Assembly (NCBI GenBank): GCA_003331005.1
Contig: QENC01000001.1
Span: 492,001-556,000, forward strand
DNA: 64,000 bases
Reading direction: 5' to 3'
Source of the DNA: Candidatus Tokpelaia sp. JSC085
Lineage (GTDB): Bacteria; Pseudomonadota; Alphaproteobacteria; Rhizobiales; Rhizobiaceae
Position numbers and translations under genes: made by a program. This document shows, in pieces, positions 9,372 through 19,302 of this stretch (within the stretch, counting starts at the first letter, position 1; each line of letters opens with the position of its first letter). Below the pieces are notes generated by a model that worked only from the letters and a program-made list of their open reading frames with translations, was not told the origin of the DNA and did no database searches.

Positions 9372-10634
9372 ATGAGCGTTGGTATCAGTCGATTAGAAAA
9401 CGGTCTGACCATCGCAACCTATACGATGTTAAAGATCGAAAGTGTTGCATTAGGAATATGGATAAAGGTGGGTTCACGACATGAGAAAAAAAATCAACAT
9501 GGCATTGCGCATCTTCTAGAACATATGGCCTTCAAAGGTACCGAAAGTCGCTCTGGCCTGCGCATCGCAACAGATATTGAAGATGTCGGTGGTGATATAA
9601 ACGCCACGACCAATGTAGAAACGACTGCCTATTTTGCCCGCGTTCTGCGCAATGATATGCTGTTGGCGATTGATATTCTCTGCGAGATTATTACAGAACC
9701 GAAATTTGATCCAAATGAACTTGAACGGGAAAAACAGGTTATCTTACAGGAAATTGGAGCTGCCAACGACATGCCGGATGACATTGTTTTTAATCATTTT
9801 ACAGAGACTGCATTTCAACAGCAGATGATTGGCCGGTCAATTCTTGGTACACCCGAGACAGTAAAAAGTTTTTCAGTAGATGATCTACGTTTATTTATGC
9901 AAGAACACTACAATGCCGATCGTATGATCATTGTGGCGACTGGCGCAGTCAAGCACGATACCTTTGTGCAAGCAATTGAGCAAAGGCTAGGGAGCATTCA
10001 GGACAAGTCCAAATATATCCTTCCAGATTTAGCAAATTATGTAGGCGGTGATTTCCGAGAATACCGGACCCTTATGGATACCCAGATCCTCCTAGGTTTT
10101 GAAGGTTGTTCCTATCATATGCATGATTTTTATGCTTTACAGCTTTTGTCAATCGTTTTAGGATGTGGCACATCATCACGTCTTTTTCAGCAGGTACGGG
10201 AAAGAAGGGGTCTTTGTTACTTCATCTATGCATTCCACTGGGGATTTTCTGATACAGGTCTTTTTGGCATTCACACAGCCACGAGCGAAAACAGGCTTGA
10301 GGAGATGCTTCCTGTTATTTTGGATGAACTCTCTAAGCTCACTCAGCATATAGATGAAAAAGAACTACAACGTGCGCGCGCGCAATATAGTGCTAATCTT
10401 GTCATGGCAAGGGAAAATCCAGAAAATTGGGCAAGCGATTTAGCCCAGCAAATTTTACGGTATGGACGTCTGATCTCCAATGAAGAACAGTTTGACTGCC
10501 TTGCTCACATAAGAGCTGAACGATTGGTTGATCTCGCACGACACACATTTCTCAATACAAAGCCAACTTTGGCAGCTCTCGGGCCAGTCGCCACCTTAAT
10601 GCCTTTTGAGAAAATGCGACAGTGGTTAAGTTAA
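9372..10634 (+). CDS. M16 family zinc metallopeptidase (mitochondrial processing-peptidase-like)
   Basis: 420 residues. The inverted zinc motif HLLEH sits at 47-51, and the third zinc ligand is the glutamate of LQEIGAANDMPDD about 76 residues later, so the active site is intact. The second half has the R/Y substrate loop CGTSSRLFQQVRERRGLCYFIYA. This is the single-domain alphaproteobacterial relative of mitochondrial processing peptidase. It cleaves peptides, but its substrates in bacteria are not well defined. AGGAG lies six bases before the ATG. It follows thrC by 129 bases. Confidence 0.9.
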   Translation: MSVGISRLENGLTIATYTMLKIESVALGIWIKVGSRHEKKNQHGIAHLLEHMAFKGTESRSGLRIATDIEDVGGDINATTNVETTAYFARVLRNDMLLAIDILCEIITEPKFDPNELEREKQVILQEIGAANDMPDDIVFNHFTETAFQQQMIGRSILGTPETVKSFSVDDLRLFMQEHYNADRMIIVATGAVKHDTFVQAIEQRLGSIQDKSKYILPDLANYVGGDFREYRTLMDTQILLGFEGCSYHMHDFYALQLLSIVLGCGTSSRLFQQVRERRGLCYFIYAFHWGFSDTGLFGIHTATSENRLEEMLPVILDELSKLTQHIDEKELQRARAQYSANLVMARENPENWASDLAQQILRYGRLISNEEQFDCLAHIRAERLVDLARHTFLNTKPTLAALGPVATLMPFEKMRQWLS

Positions 10635-10937
10635 CAACATACCAAAGGTAGACTCGCAACGCGTCAATAAGAAAACATAGAGTTCAAAAGATTTACTAAT
10701 GACGAATTTATACAAACATGGTACATTGAACTGCTCGGATCGATTTGAAATCGCGTTTTTATCATTAAGAGATATTGCGAAAAACCTAGAAGCATCGTGA
10801 GCTTTTTTTTAAAGTGGACCTACACTGTTTGAAAAAGGAGAGGTTGTGAGGTGTGTTAAAAACAACAGCTTATCCAATACTCTTCATGATTTTTCAGACA
10901 GTACCTGGAGGATATACAGTGTTTTTGGTGCTAAATC
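10635..10937. other. intergenic gap between the M16 peptidase and the GGDEF-EAL gene
   Basis: About 300 bases. Near its middle is a short inverted repeat, CGATT/AATCG at 10741-10753, followed by CG and five T. I found no open frame of note. A small acetyltransferase gene often sits here in other Rhizobiales; I cannot recognise a remnant of it. Confidence 0.4.
10741..10760 (+). terminator. possible weak intrinsic terminator after the M16 gene
   Basis: A 5-bp stem (CGATT, loop TGA, AATCG) is followed by CG and TTTTT. It lies about 110 bases past the stop of the M16 gene on the same strand. The stem is short, so the call is tentative. Confidence 0.25.
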
Positions 10938-13820
10938 GTGAACCCATTTCTCTTTCTTATTGCATTGACTGTACTATGGTCCTTTTTTATGCCAGAATCT
11001 TTTTTCTTTGCCTGTGCAGACGAGCCTATAAAGATTACTTCACATGATACAGCACTTGATCTTTCTAGTACAGTGCAGATTTATATTAATCAGGGGAAGA
11101 CTTTTCAGGTTTCCACCGCACCAGGACCTGATGGTATTGTCCGCCGCATTGAGGTCCAGGGGAATGATGAGAAGAAGTCTGCTTACAACTGGGCAGTTTT
11201 TTCTGTCGCCAATCCAACAGATGAACAGATTGATCGCTTAATTGTTGCGCCACATTACCGGCTCTCCCATTCAGGACTGCTGAACCCAGATCTAGGTTCG
11301 ATTCGGATTCAATCCATCACACCAAGCGAAGGATTTGCACTCGATAGGCAGGCAAGCCCTGACTCTGATGTCTTCTTTCTAAAAATCAACCCCGGTTCTG
11401 TAATCACACTTGTTGCAGAACTTCGTGCTACCAATCTACCACAGCTCTATCTCTGGGACCCTCAAGCCTATAAGGACACTGTTAACGCCTACACGCTTTT
11501 TCATGGAATTCTTTTGGGCATTTCTAGTCTGCTCGCCCTGTTATTAACTATCCTTTCTTTTGTCAGGGGCCATTCTCTTTTTGTGGCAACAGCAGCCTTG
11601 GCATGGGCTGCTTTAGCCTATATCTGTGTCGATTGTCATTTTTTCAGAAAACTTTTTGAAAATGCTTCATCATATGAACCAATATGGAGGGCCGGAACGG
11701 AAGTAGTACTGACGGCTAGTATGCTTGTCTTTCTATTTTCCTATCTGCATCTTCACAAATGGCATTGGCATTTCAGGTTCGGTGTAGTTTTATGGATTCT
11801 CGCCTTATGCGGATTAGGGACACTAACAGCTTTTGACCCTAGCCGAGCTGCCGGAATTGCACGTGTTTCGCTTGGTCTTGCAACATGTATCGGTATCATA
11901 CTGATCAGTTATCTTTCTTACCGTAGATATGACAGGGCTATCATGCTGATTCCGACCTGGGTTCTCATCATCTCCTGGCAGGTTGGTACCTATGCAACTG
12001 TTACAGGCCGAATTGATAATAATATCATGCAAGACGCTCTTGTTGGGAACCTTGTACTGATTGTGTTATTGATCAGTTTCACGGTTATGCAACATGCTTT
12101 TTCAGGTGGAATCATTAATCAGGGCTTGTTTTCCGATCTTGAGAGGAAAGCATTGGCTATCATGGGAACAGAGAATATTGTATGGGACTGGGATGTGAGA
12201 TACGACCGTGTTTTTACAAATCCCGATCTTTCGCTCTATCTTGGTGCAGCTGCAAAAAATCTTGCCGGACCAATGCGTAACTGGCTTCCTGTCATACACG
12301 GAGAAGATCAAGACCGATTTCGCATATCACTTGATTCCATCTTGGATGCCCGCCGCGGAAAGCTAAACGAAACGTTCCGCCTACGATCCGGTGATGGACA
12401 ATACCGCTGGTTTTCACTGCATGCACGCCCTGTTATCGGCACGAACGGTCAGATCATTCGATGTGTCGGAATGATGATGGACATGACCACGATGAAAAAT
12501 ATTGAAGAACATCTGTTCCAAGATTCAACCTATGATAACTTAACACATCTTCCCAATAAAAACCTGCTTCTTGATCGACTGCAGAACTACTGTAACCTTG
12601 CGACGCTTTATAAAGATATTCGTCCAACTCTCTTAGTCGTTGATTTTGACAATTTTCGAGCAATTAATAAACGCTATGGTATGTCTGCCAGTGATACATT
12701 TCTCTTGACTATTGCACGTCGGTTAAGTCGGCATCTGAAGCCACTTGACACACTTTGCCGATTATCTGTCGATCGCTTCGTTCTTCTATTAATCTCAGAA
12801 AATAATCTATCGAAAGTGGCTGCTTTCGCACTTTTGCTCAAAAAGACACTTTCCATGCCGGTCACTTTCACCAAATACCAGATTACATTGACCGCTTCTA
12901 TCGGCCTCCTACCATGGATCAGTGATGAGGCCCGTGCTGAAGCGCGGCTTAATGATGCGATCCTCGCTATGTACTATGCAAAATGTAATGGAGGTAATCG
13001 TATTGAGGCATTCCAGCCTATCTTCCGGACCGCTGGTCTTGAAAAAAAATCGAGAGCAGAAGAATTACGACACGCGCTAATGCAAAAGACATTATTTATG
13101 GTCTATCATCCAGTTTTTAATATGACGGATGGTGTTGTTGCAGGTTTTGAAGCTTCTCCTCAATGGAGCCATGCAGCCCATGGCGTCATCAGTATTGATG
13201 ATTTTATCTCTACTGCAGAACATATTGACCTCACAATGCAGATCACACATTTCGTTCTGTCACGTGTTTCTATTGATCTTGCCTGTATCAATGAGCAGTT
13301 TCCAGGGAATAAGTTCTTTGTAGCAATCAATATCCCAAGTGCGCAGCTTCTCCGTCCTGAATTGCTCAATCGTTTTCAGTCCATCTTGGTGCGTACGCCA
13401 CTGAGGGAAGGTCAATTACAAATCAAATTGTCCGAAAAGATGCTCATGCAAAATCCTGAGCTTTCTTTCTTGCTTTGCCAACGCCTTAAAACGTTTGGTA
13501 TCGGGCTGATACTCAACAATTTCGGTTTAGGCTATGCTGCCCTTGATTATTTTATCCGCTTTCCGTTTGACATGATCGCACTTGATCGGTCATTGTTCAA
13601 TGGCGAAAAACAAAACGGGAAGATTATATTGAAATCCCTAATCAATATGGCTCATGATCTGGGCCTGAAGGTGATTGCTAACGGTGTTGAAAATGACCAT
13701 ATAGCCTTTATACTGAAAGATGCTCATTGCGAGTATCTTCAAAGCAATGCATTTCATGAACCTATGCAAATAAACAAGATCATCACCATTTTAGAAAAAA
13801 ATAAGAATCTAAAAAGGTAA
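10938..13820 (+). CDS. membrane 7TMR-DISM-like PAS-GGDEF-EAL protein with degenerate catalytic sites
   Basis: 960 residues from a GTG. Order: signal peptide/helix (1-30), a periplasmic 7TMR-DISM-like sensory domain (about 30-180), seven or eight membrane helices (about 185-385), PAS (about 405-520), GGDEF (about 525-690) and EAL (about 700-950). Both output domains look dead. The GGDEF signature reads SVDRF. In the EAL domain the opening motif is EAS, the second glutamate position reads QIKLSEK, the DDFG pair is NNFG, the lysine of LKID is IALD, and AEGVE is ANGVE. It probably acts as a c-di-GMP or GTP sensor or scaffold rather than an enzyme. No frameshift is present, so the reading frame is under selection. 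Confidence 0.85.
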   Translation: MNPFLFLIALTVLWSFFMPESFFFACADEPIKITSHDTALDLSSTVQIYINQGKTFQVSTAPGPDGIVRRIEVQGNDEKKSAYNWAVFSVANPTDEQIDRLIVAPHYRLSHSGLLNPDLGSIRIQSITPSEGFALDRQASPDSDVFFLKINPGSVITLVAELRATNLPQLYLWDPQAYKDTVNAYTLFHGILLGISSLLALLLTILSFVRGHSLFVATAALAWAALAYICVDCHFFRKLFENASSYEPIWRAGTEVVLTASMLVFLFSYLHLHKWHWHFRFGVVLWILALCGLGTLTAFDPSRAAGIARVSLGLATCIGIILISYLSYRRYDRAIMLIPTWVLIISWQVGTYATVTGRIDNNIMQDALVGNLVLIVLLISFTVMQHAFSGGIINQGLFSDLERKALAIMGTENIVWDWDVRYDRVFTNPDLSLYLGAAAKNLAGPMRNWLPVIHGEDQDRFRISLDSILDARRGKLNETFRLRSGDGQYRWFSLHARPVIGTNGQIIRCVGMMMDMTTMKNIEEHLFQDSTYDNLTHLPNKNLLLDRLQNYCNLATLYKDIRPTLLVVDFDNFRAINKRYGMSASDTFLLTIARRLSRHLKPLDTLCRLSVDRFVLLLISENNLSKVAAFALLLKKTLSMPVTFTKYQITLTASIGLLPWISDEARAEARLNDAILAMYYAKCNGGNRIEAFQPIFRTAGLEKKSRAEELRHALMQKTLFMVYHPVFNMTDGVVAGFEASPQWSHAAHGVISIDDFISTAEHIDLTMQITHFVLSRVSIDLACINEQFPGNKFFVAINIPSAQLLRPELLNRFQSILVRTPLREGQLQIKLSEKMLMQNPELSFLLCQRLKTFGIGLILNNFGLGYAALDYFIRFPFDMIALDRSLFNGEKQNGKIILKSLINMAHDLGLKVIANGVENDHIAFILKDAHCEYLQSNAFHEPMQINKIITILEKNKNLKR

Positions 13821-13966
13821 AAAGGGAGCAGGAAACTATCAAGCGCATACGTTACGCATGCATTGGCTATGGAATTTGGAGATGAATTCATGGAATGAAT
13901 ATTGTTCTAGAATAGAAGAGGATCGTCAAGAGATGAAAACTGACAGCAAAGGCCTGAATCATTTCC

Positions 13967-14041
<75 letters not shown>

Positions 14042-14223
14042 TTTCATATGATATGAGACCAAAAAACTTTTAATATCATGGATATTTACGCAAGTAATAA
14101 AAAGAATTTCAATAAAAAAATCTTTTTTGATAGATCTTTTGCAATTGAGTCCCAAAGCATGTCGTTGTCGTTAATGAATAAATTTGCTATAAAAATAATT
14201 TTTACAATGATCATAGGTGTATT

Positions 14224-14403
14224 ATGATAAGTGCATACAAGAAACAGAATCAGCAGCAGTGTCTTGCACAACAATTACGGAAGAATCTGTTGCGGCGCAA
14301 GATCCAGATACGTCAGCTCCGTGAACGGAAAATGCATCCTGATCATGATGCTAGACTTTATATAAATGAAAACAGCTTAAATACTATGCGGTCTCAGTAC
14401 TAG
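14224..14403 (+). CDS. small basic hypothetical protein upstream of murA
   Basis: 59 codons, ATG at 14224 with AGGTG five bases before it, TAG at 14401. The product is very basic and glutamine-rich, with CLAQQLRKNLLRRKIQIRQ followed by LRERKMHPDHD. Short proteins of this shape (a polar start, then LRANLLRRK-like) are found upstream of murA in other Rhizobiales, which supports a real gene. No function is known to me. It has no membrane segment or signal peptide. Confidence 0.55.
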   Translation: MISAYKKQNQQQCLAQQLRKNLLRRKIQIRQLRERKMHPDHDARLYINENSLNTMRSQY

Positions 14404-14510
14404 TGAGTGCTCTCTCAACAGCGTGGATTTTCTTGGTCAGGTGGTGTCCAAGGAGATTTGATGCATAAGTGCATGAGAGTGGTTTCTAAAAAATTCGAAA
14501 GGCAATTTGC

Positions 14511-15800
14511 GTGGATCGTATTAAGATTGTTGGCGGGAATAGGCTCAACGGTATTATTTCTATTTCCGGGGCAAAGAATGCTGCATTGCCTCTTATGATC
14601 GCTGCATTGTTGACAAATGATATTCTTACACTTGAAGATGTGCCATGTCTTGCTGATGTAGAATTATTAATCAGAATACTGAGCAATCATGGGGTTGATT
14701 ATTCTTTAAATGGTCAGCGCGAACATCAAACAGGCTTTTATTCCCGTACTATACATTTCAATGCCCGCCATATCGTAACTACGACAGCACCTTATGATCT
14801 CGTTTCTAAGATGCGGGCAAGTTTTTGGGTGATTGGCCCGCTTCTTGCCCGTGTGGGAGAAGTTGGAGTCTCATTACCCGGTGGATGTGCCATTGGAACA
14901 CGTCCGGTCGATTTTATTCTTGATGGATTACGGGCACTTGGTGCAGAAATTAATATTGAAAATGGTTATGTGCATGCCAGAACCATAAAAGGTTTGCGAG
15001 GTGCACAGTATCGCTTTCCAAAGGTTACTGTTGGTGGAACTCATGTTCTACTAATGGCAGCGACTTTGGCGCAGGGGGATACTGTTCTATGCAACACGGC
15101 ATGTGAGCCTGAAGTGATCAACTTGGCTACATGTCTCAATCGGATGGGAGCACGTATAACAGGGGCAGGCACTTCTGAAATTCAGATCACTGGTGTCAGT
15201 AGTCTCTCAGGTGCACGGATCAAAGTGATTCCTGATAGGATTGAAATTGGAACCTATGCCATGGCAGTCACGATGACCGGTGGCGATGTGTTTTTAAAGG
15301 GAGCAGACCCCTCCCTACTTTGTGCTGTTTTGCAAACATTGCGAAAAACAGGGACTGAAGTTATTGAAAGTGCTGGAGGTATTCGCATCCGCTGCACCGG
15401 GGATTCTATTCAACCAGTTGATATTGAAACCCAGTCCTTTCCCGGGTTTCCAACTGATTTGCAGGCCCAGTTTATGGGGTTAATGACACGTGCCAAAGGT
15501 ATATCTCATATCACCGAGACAATTTTTGAAAATCGTTTTATGCATGTACAGGAACTTTCCCGTCTTGGGGCCAGCATATCACTATCTGGTCAGACAGCGA
15601 CAGTAGCAGGGGTCGATAGGCTGCAAGGAGCACAAGTTATGGCAACGGACCTGCGCGCATCAGTTTCCTTGGTAATTGCTGGACTTGCAGCAGAAGGTGA
15701 AACTGTGGTGAATCGGGTATATCATCTTGATCGCGGATTTGAGCGGCTTGAAGAGAAGCTATCTCGTTGCGGTGCCCAGATAGAGCGCGTTCGCAGATAG
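14511..15800 (+). CDS. murA: UDP-N-acetylglucosamine 1-carboxyvinyltransferase
   Basis: 429 residues from a GTG at 14511 (MDRIKIVGGNRLNG), the family N-terminus, with AAAGG upstream. MurA transfers enolpyruvate from PEP to UDP-GlcNAc, the first committed step of peptidoglycan synthesis. ISGAKNAALPLMIAALL binds substrate. The catalytic cysteine is C126 in SLPGGCAIGTRP, so the enzyme should be fosfomycin-sensitive in principle. PTDLQAQFMGLM and TIFENRFMHVQEL near the C-terminus are standard. Length is normal. The DUF2948 gene that often separates murA from hisD in relatives is missing. Confidence 0.96.
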   Translation: MDRIKIVGGNRLNGIISISGAKNAALPLMIAALLTNDILTLEDVPCLADVELLIRILSNHGVDYSLNGQREHQTGFYSRTIHFNARHIVTTTAPYDLVSKMRASFWVIGPLLARVGEVGVSLPGGCAIGTRPVDFILDGLRALGAEINIENGYVHARTIKGLRGAQYRFPKVTVGGTHVLLMAATLAQGDTVLCNTACEPEVINLATCLNRMGARITGAGTSEIQITGVSSLSGARIKVIPDRIEIGTYAMAVTMTGGDVFLKGADPSLLCAVLQTLRKTGTEVIESAGGIRIRCTGDSIQPVDIETQSFPGFPTDLQAQFMGLMTRAKGISHITETIFENRFMHVQELSRLGASISLSGQTATVAGVDRLQGAQVMATDLRASVSLVIAGLAAEGETVVNRVYHLDRGFERLEEKLSRCGAQIERVRR

Positions 15801-15933
15801 GTCAACTGGGAAGGACAAGAAACGGTGATTGTTACTGTGATTTTTTTTGCTCTTGCTGTTTTCTGACGATTTAGTGATCTAGACATTTGGATGCATTGTA
15901 TGAACATATCTGATAATGAACAGGAAAAGCACA

Positions 15934-17238
15934 ATGGCTCTGATTATTCACCGACAGGATGAGACATTTGAGGCACAATTTACAGCCTTTCTTGGCCGTA
16001 AAAGAGAAGTATCACACGATGTTGACAAGACTGTTTCCTCTATTATTCGTCGTGTGCAGAGAGAAGGAGATCAAGCTCTTATTGATTATTCACGTGCATT
16101 TGATAAAGTTGATCTTTCCAGTGTCGGTCTTGAAGTGTCTTCAATCGAAATTGCTAACGCGGTCAAAAGCGTGCCACCTCACATCATGGATGCATTGTAT
16201 CTTGCTCATGAACGTATTACAGCCTACCACAAAAAACAGATTCCCAAAGATGAATATTTTACTGATGCCCTTGGGGTTAATCTCGGATGGCGATGGACAG
16301 CAATTGATTCAGTTGGTCTTTATGTTCCCGGTGGGACAGCAAGTTATCCAAGTTCAGTACTGATGAATGCTGTTCCTGCCAAGCTTGCTGGTGTGGAACG
16401 GTTGATCATGGTTGTACCTTCACCAGAAGGTGTGCTGAACCCATTGGTGCTTGCTGCCGCTGACCTTGCTGGCGTTGATGAGATTTATCGTATCGGTGGT
16501 GCTCAAGCTATCGCAGCTTTAGCCTATGGTACTGAAACGATTCAACCAGTGGCAAAGATAATCGGTCCAGGCAACGCCTATGTTGCTGCTGCCAAACGGC
16601 AGGTCTTTGGGATAGTTGGAATTGATATGATTGCAGGTCCTTCTGAAATTCTTATTATTGCCGATGAAGACAATGATCCTCGCTGGATTGCTGCCGATCT
16701 TCTAGCGCAGGCAGAACATGATGTTGCTGCGCAATCAATTATGATAACGGATAGTGCCCGTTTGGCAGATAAAGTGAAAAAAGCAGTAAAAGAGCAGCTT
16801 GCCGTCTTGACACGCATGCAGGCAGCAGCAAGCTGGCGTGATTTTGGAGCGATTATTCTAGTTAACAAGCTGAAGGATGCATTGCTTCTTGCTAATCGTA
16901 TCGCACCTGAACATCTGGAACTGGCTGTCAGAGACCCTGAGATACTTTTGGCAGATATCCGTAATGCAGGTGCTATTTTTCTTGGCCATTATACGCCTGA
17001 AGCAATCGGCGATTACGTCGGCGGTTCCAATCATGTTTTGCCGACTGCACGTTCAGCCCGTTTTTCCTCTTCCTTATCTGTTTTAGATTATATGAAACGC
17101 ACTTCAATTCTGAAGCTTGGGGCAAAACAGTTACAAAAGCTGGGGCCGATAGCAATCCAGTTAGCACAAGTGGAAGGGTTGGAAGCACATGGCCATTCTA
17201 TTGCTGTACGGCTTGGCTTAATCTCTAATCTGGAATAG
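15934..17238 (+). CDS. hisD: histidinol dehydrogenase
   Basis: 434 residues from the ATG at 15934 (MALIIHRQDETFEA), preceded by AGGA; the open frame extends 18 bases further upstream. HisD oxidises L-histidinol to histidine in two NAD-dependent steps using zinc. The signature runs IGPGNAYVAAAKRQVFG, then IDMIAGPSEILIIAD and LLAQAEHDVAAQ with the zinc-binding Gln and His. The catalytic EH is in APEHLELAV and the last zinc histidine in EGLEAHGHSIAVRL. Other his genes in the window (hisG, hisZ) are 11 kb away, so the pathway is scattered. Confidence 0.96.
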   Translation: MALIIHRQDETFEAQFTAFLGRKREVSHDVDKTVSSIIRRVQREGDQALIDYSRAFDKVDLSSVGLEVSSIEIANAVKSVPPHIMDALYLAHERITAYHKKQIPKDEYFTDALGVNLGWRWTAIDSVGLYVPGGTASYPSSVLMNAVPAKLAGVERLIMVVPSPEGVLNPLVLAAADLAGVDEIYRIGGAQAIAALAYGTETIQPVAKIIGPGNAYVAAAKRQVFGIVGIDMIAGPSEILIIADEDNDPRWIAADLLAQAEHDVAAQSIMITDSARLADKVKKAVKEQLAVLTRMQAAASWRDFGAIILVNKLKDALLLANRIAPEHLELAVRDPEILLADIRNAGAIFLGHYTPEAIGDYVGGSNHVLPTARSARFSSSLSVLDYMKRTSILKLGAKQLQKLGPIAIQLAQVEGLEAHGHSIAVRLGLISNLE

Positions 17239-17431
17239 TCATGGACTCAGTATAACGGTTGACAGATAATAGGGTTGGGCCCTTAAAATAGTGCAGTGGC
17301 CGTATTCTTTTTTTTAATCTGCTAATTCTGCGGCATGCTGCTATTCCTGGTCAGTAGATTGTGCCTTGCAAAACATGATCAAAAGTAGGGCAAATACTGC
17401 AAGCAAAGGATTGGAAGGTTTAAAAACAACA

Positions 17432-19231
17432 ATGGTGGAAAATAGGAAGATTGCTTCATTTGACAAGCAACTGATCAATCGCCTCCTGCGCGAAAATTTC
17501 AGAAAACATGCCTGGTGGTACACATGCGCGATCATTAGCATGTTGATAATCGCGGTTACAACATCAGCGAGTGCATGGATCATGCGTGATGTGGTTAATC
17601 ACATCATTCGCGTACACGATTTCAATATGGTGATTGCAACAGCAACAACTGTTGCAGTTATTTTTGTCATCAAAGGGCTATCAACCTTTTTTCAGATATT
17701 CTTCCTCAGTAGGGCTGGAAACAGCATTGTTGCCGAGCAACAACGTAAAATCTATACACGCTTAATGCAACAAGGTGTCTCATTTTACCAGAACACAGCA
17801 TCTTCTGATCTTCTTGTTCGTGTGACACATAATGCAAATGCAGCCCGCAATATTATTGATATAATTGTTACAACATTTGTACGTGACTTATTCTCTGTTG
17901 TTGGTCTTCTGGGGGTTATGCTTGTTCAAAATTTTACCCTTAGTGCCATTGCATTAACAATTGGACCATTGGCATTTTTTGCTGTACGTCTGATATTGAA
18001 ACGCGTTCGCAAATTAATGGAAAAGGAACTAAGCTCTATTAGTGAAATCATCAAGGTTATGCAGGAAACTGCCACTGGCATCCGCGTTGTTAAAACCTTC
18101 TCTCTTGAAAATGTCATGAAAAAGCGTATGGAACAAGCAATTCATGATGTCGAACAGCGGGCCAACAGCATTTCCATCCTAGAAGCCGCTACAAATCCCG
18201 TTATGGAAACATTAGCCGGAATCGCTATCGCTATTGTTATTATATTTTCCGGGTATATGGCAACCTATCAACCAGGTGTTGAAGCTCAGCTCATGGCTTT
18301 TATGACAGCTCTGCTACTTGCCTATGAGCCAGCTAAGAGATTAGCGAATGTCCGTGTTAAGATTGAATCAGGCATAGTTGGCGTGCGGATGATGTTTGAA
18401 ATTCTCGATCATCCGATCACACTGATAGAAAGCAAGCAAGCAAAAGCTCTTCCTCAAGGTCAAGGGGAAATTACCTTCAAAAACGTAAGATTTGCTTATA
18501 TTAATGAGCATCATGTACTTGAAAACATTAACCTATGCTTCCCGGCTGGCAAGATGACAGCGCTGGTCGGCCCGTCCGGATCAGGTAAATCAACCATGAT
18601 CAATCTCATCATGCGACTTTATGATCCAATAGAAGGTTCCATCGAAATCGACGGACAAGATATCCGAAGGACAACCTTCAAATCATTACGTGACAAGATA
18701 TCCTATGTTGGTCAGGATACGTTTCTCTTTGAAGGTTCAATACGTCACAATATTTCTTTGGGCAAGCCAGATGCAACGGAACAGGAAATCTTTACTGCAG
18801 CTAAAGCTGCTAACGCTCATGATTTTATTCTTGCGTTGAATAAAGGCTATGAGACGAATGTTGGCGATAACGGCACCAATCTTTCAGGTGGACAACGTCA
18901 GCGCATTGCGATTGCCCGTGCCATGCTTCGCGACGGCGCAATTCTCATCCTAGATGAAGCAACAAGCGCGCTCGATTCGGAATCGGAGATATTGATCCGT
19001 GAAGCTTTAGAGCGTCTTACCAAAAATAGAACAAGCATTGTTATTGCTCATCGCCTGTCAACCGTCGCTACCGCGGATAAAATTGTAGTCATGCAGGAGG
19101 GTAAAATTGTTGAAGAAGGCACACAGCACCAATTGCTCCGCTATGAAAACGGTTTATATAAGCGATTGTATGAGCTACAATTTAAAAAAAACGTCTATGA
19201 TATCGGGGAGGTCTCAGGATTGCACATTTAG
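17432..19231 (+). CDS. MsbA-type ABC exporter (fused membrane and ATPase domains)
   Basis: 599 residues from the ATG at 17432; the frame reaches back to a TTG at 17366, which would add 22 polar residues. Six membrane helices occupy about 28-310. The ATPase half has Walker A GPSGSGKST (about 379), the Q-loop YVGQDTFLFEGSI, the signature LSGGQRQR (about 484), Walker B ILILDEATSALD and the switch histidine in IAHRLSTV. It resembles half-transporters that dimerise to flip lipid A or other lipids, so lipid or lipopolysaccharide export is the best guess. It follows hisD by about 190 bases, likely with its own promoter. Confidence 0.88.
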   Translation: MVENRKIASFDKQLINRLLRENFRKHAWWYTCAIISMLIIAVTTSASAWIMRDVVNHIIRVHDFNMVIATATTVAVIFVIKGLSTFFQIFFLSRAGNSIVAEQQRKIYTRLMQQGVSFYQNTASSDLLVRVTHNANAARNIIDIIVTTFVRDLFSVVGLLGVMLVQNFTLSAIALTIGPLAFFAVRLILKRVRKLMEKELSSISEIIKVMQETATGIRVVKTFSLENVMKKRMEQAIHDVEQRANSISILEAATNPVMETLAGIAIAIVIIFSGYMATYQPGVEAQLMAFMTALLLAYEPAKRLANVRVKIESGIVGVRMMFEILDHPITLIESKQAKALPQGQGEITFKNVRFAYINEHHVLENINLCFPAGKMTALVGPSGSGKSTMINLIMRLYDPIEGSIEIDGQDIRRTTFKSLRDKISYVGQDTFLFEGSIRHNISLGKPDATEQEIFTAAKAANAHDFILALNKGYETNVGDNGTNLSGGQRQRIAIARAMLRDGAILILDEATSALDSESEILIREALERLTKNRTSIVIAHRLSTVATADKIVVMQEGKIVEEGTQHQLLRYENGLYKRLYELQFKKNVYDIGEVSGLHI

Positions 19232-19302
19232 ATGGATGATGCCTTCAAGGCGCACTCTTCTACTGTTCCTGCCTATGGGCTAAAAAGCTGGGTTGGCGTG
19301 TC

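Noticed and set aside
14086-14274. 62-codon minus-strand hydrophobic frame near tRNA-Thr
   Set aside because: It overlaps the better supported plus-strand small gene and its composition follows the AT-rich spacer.
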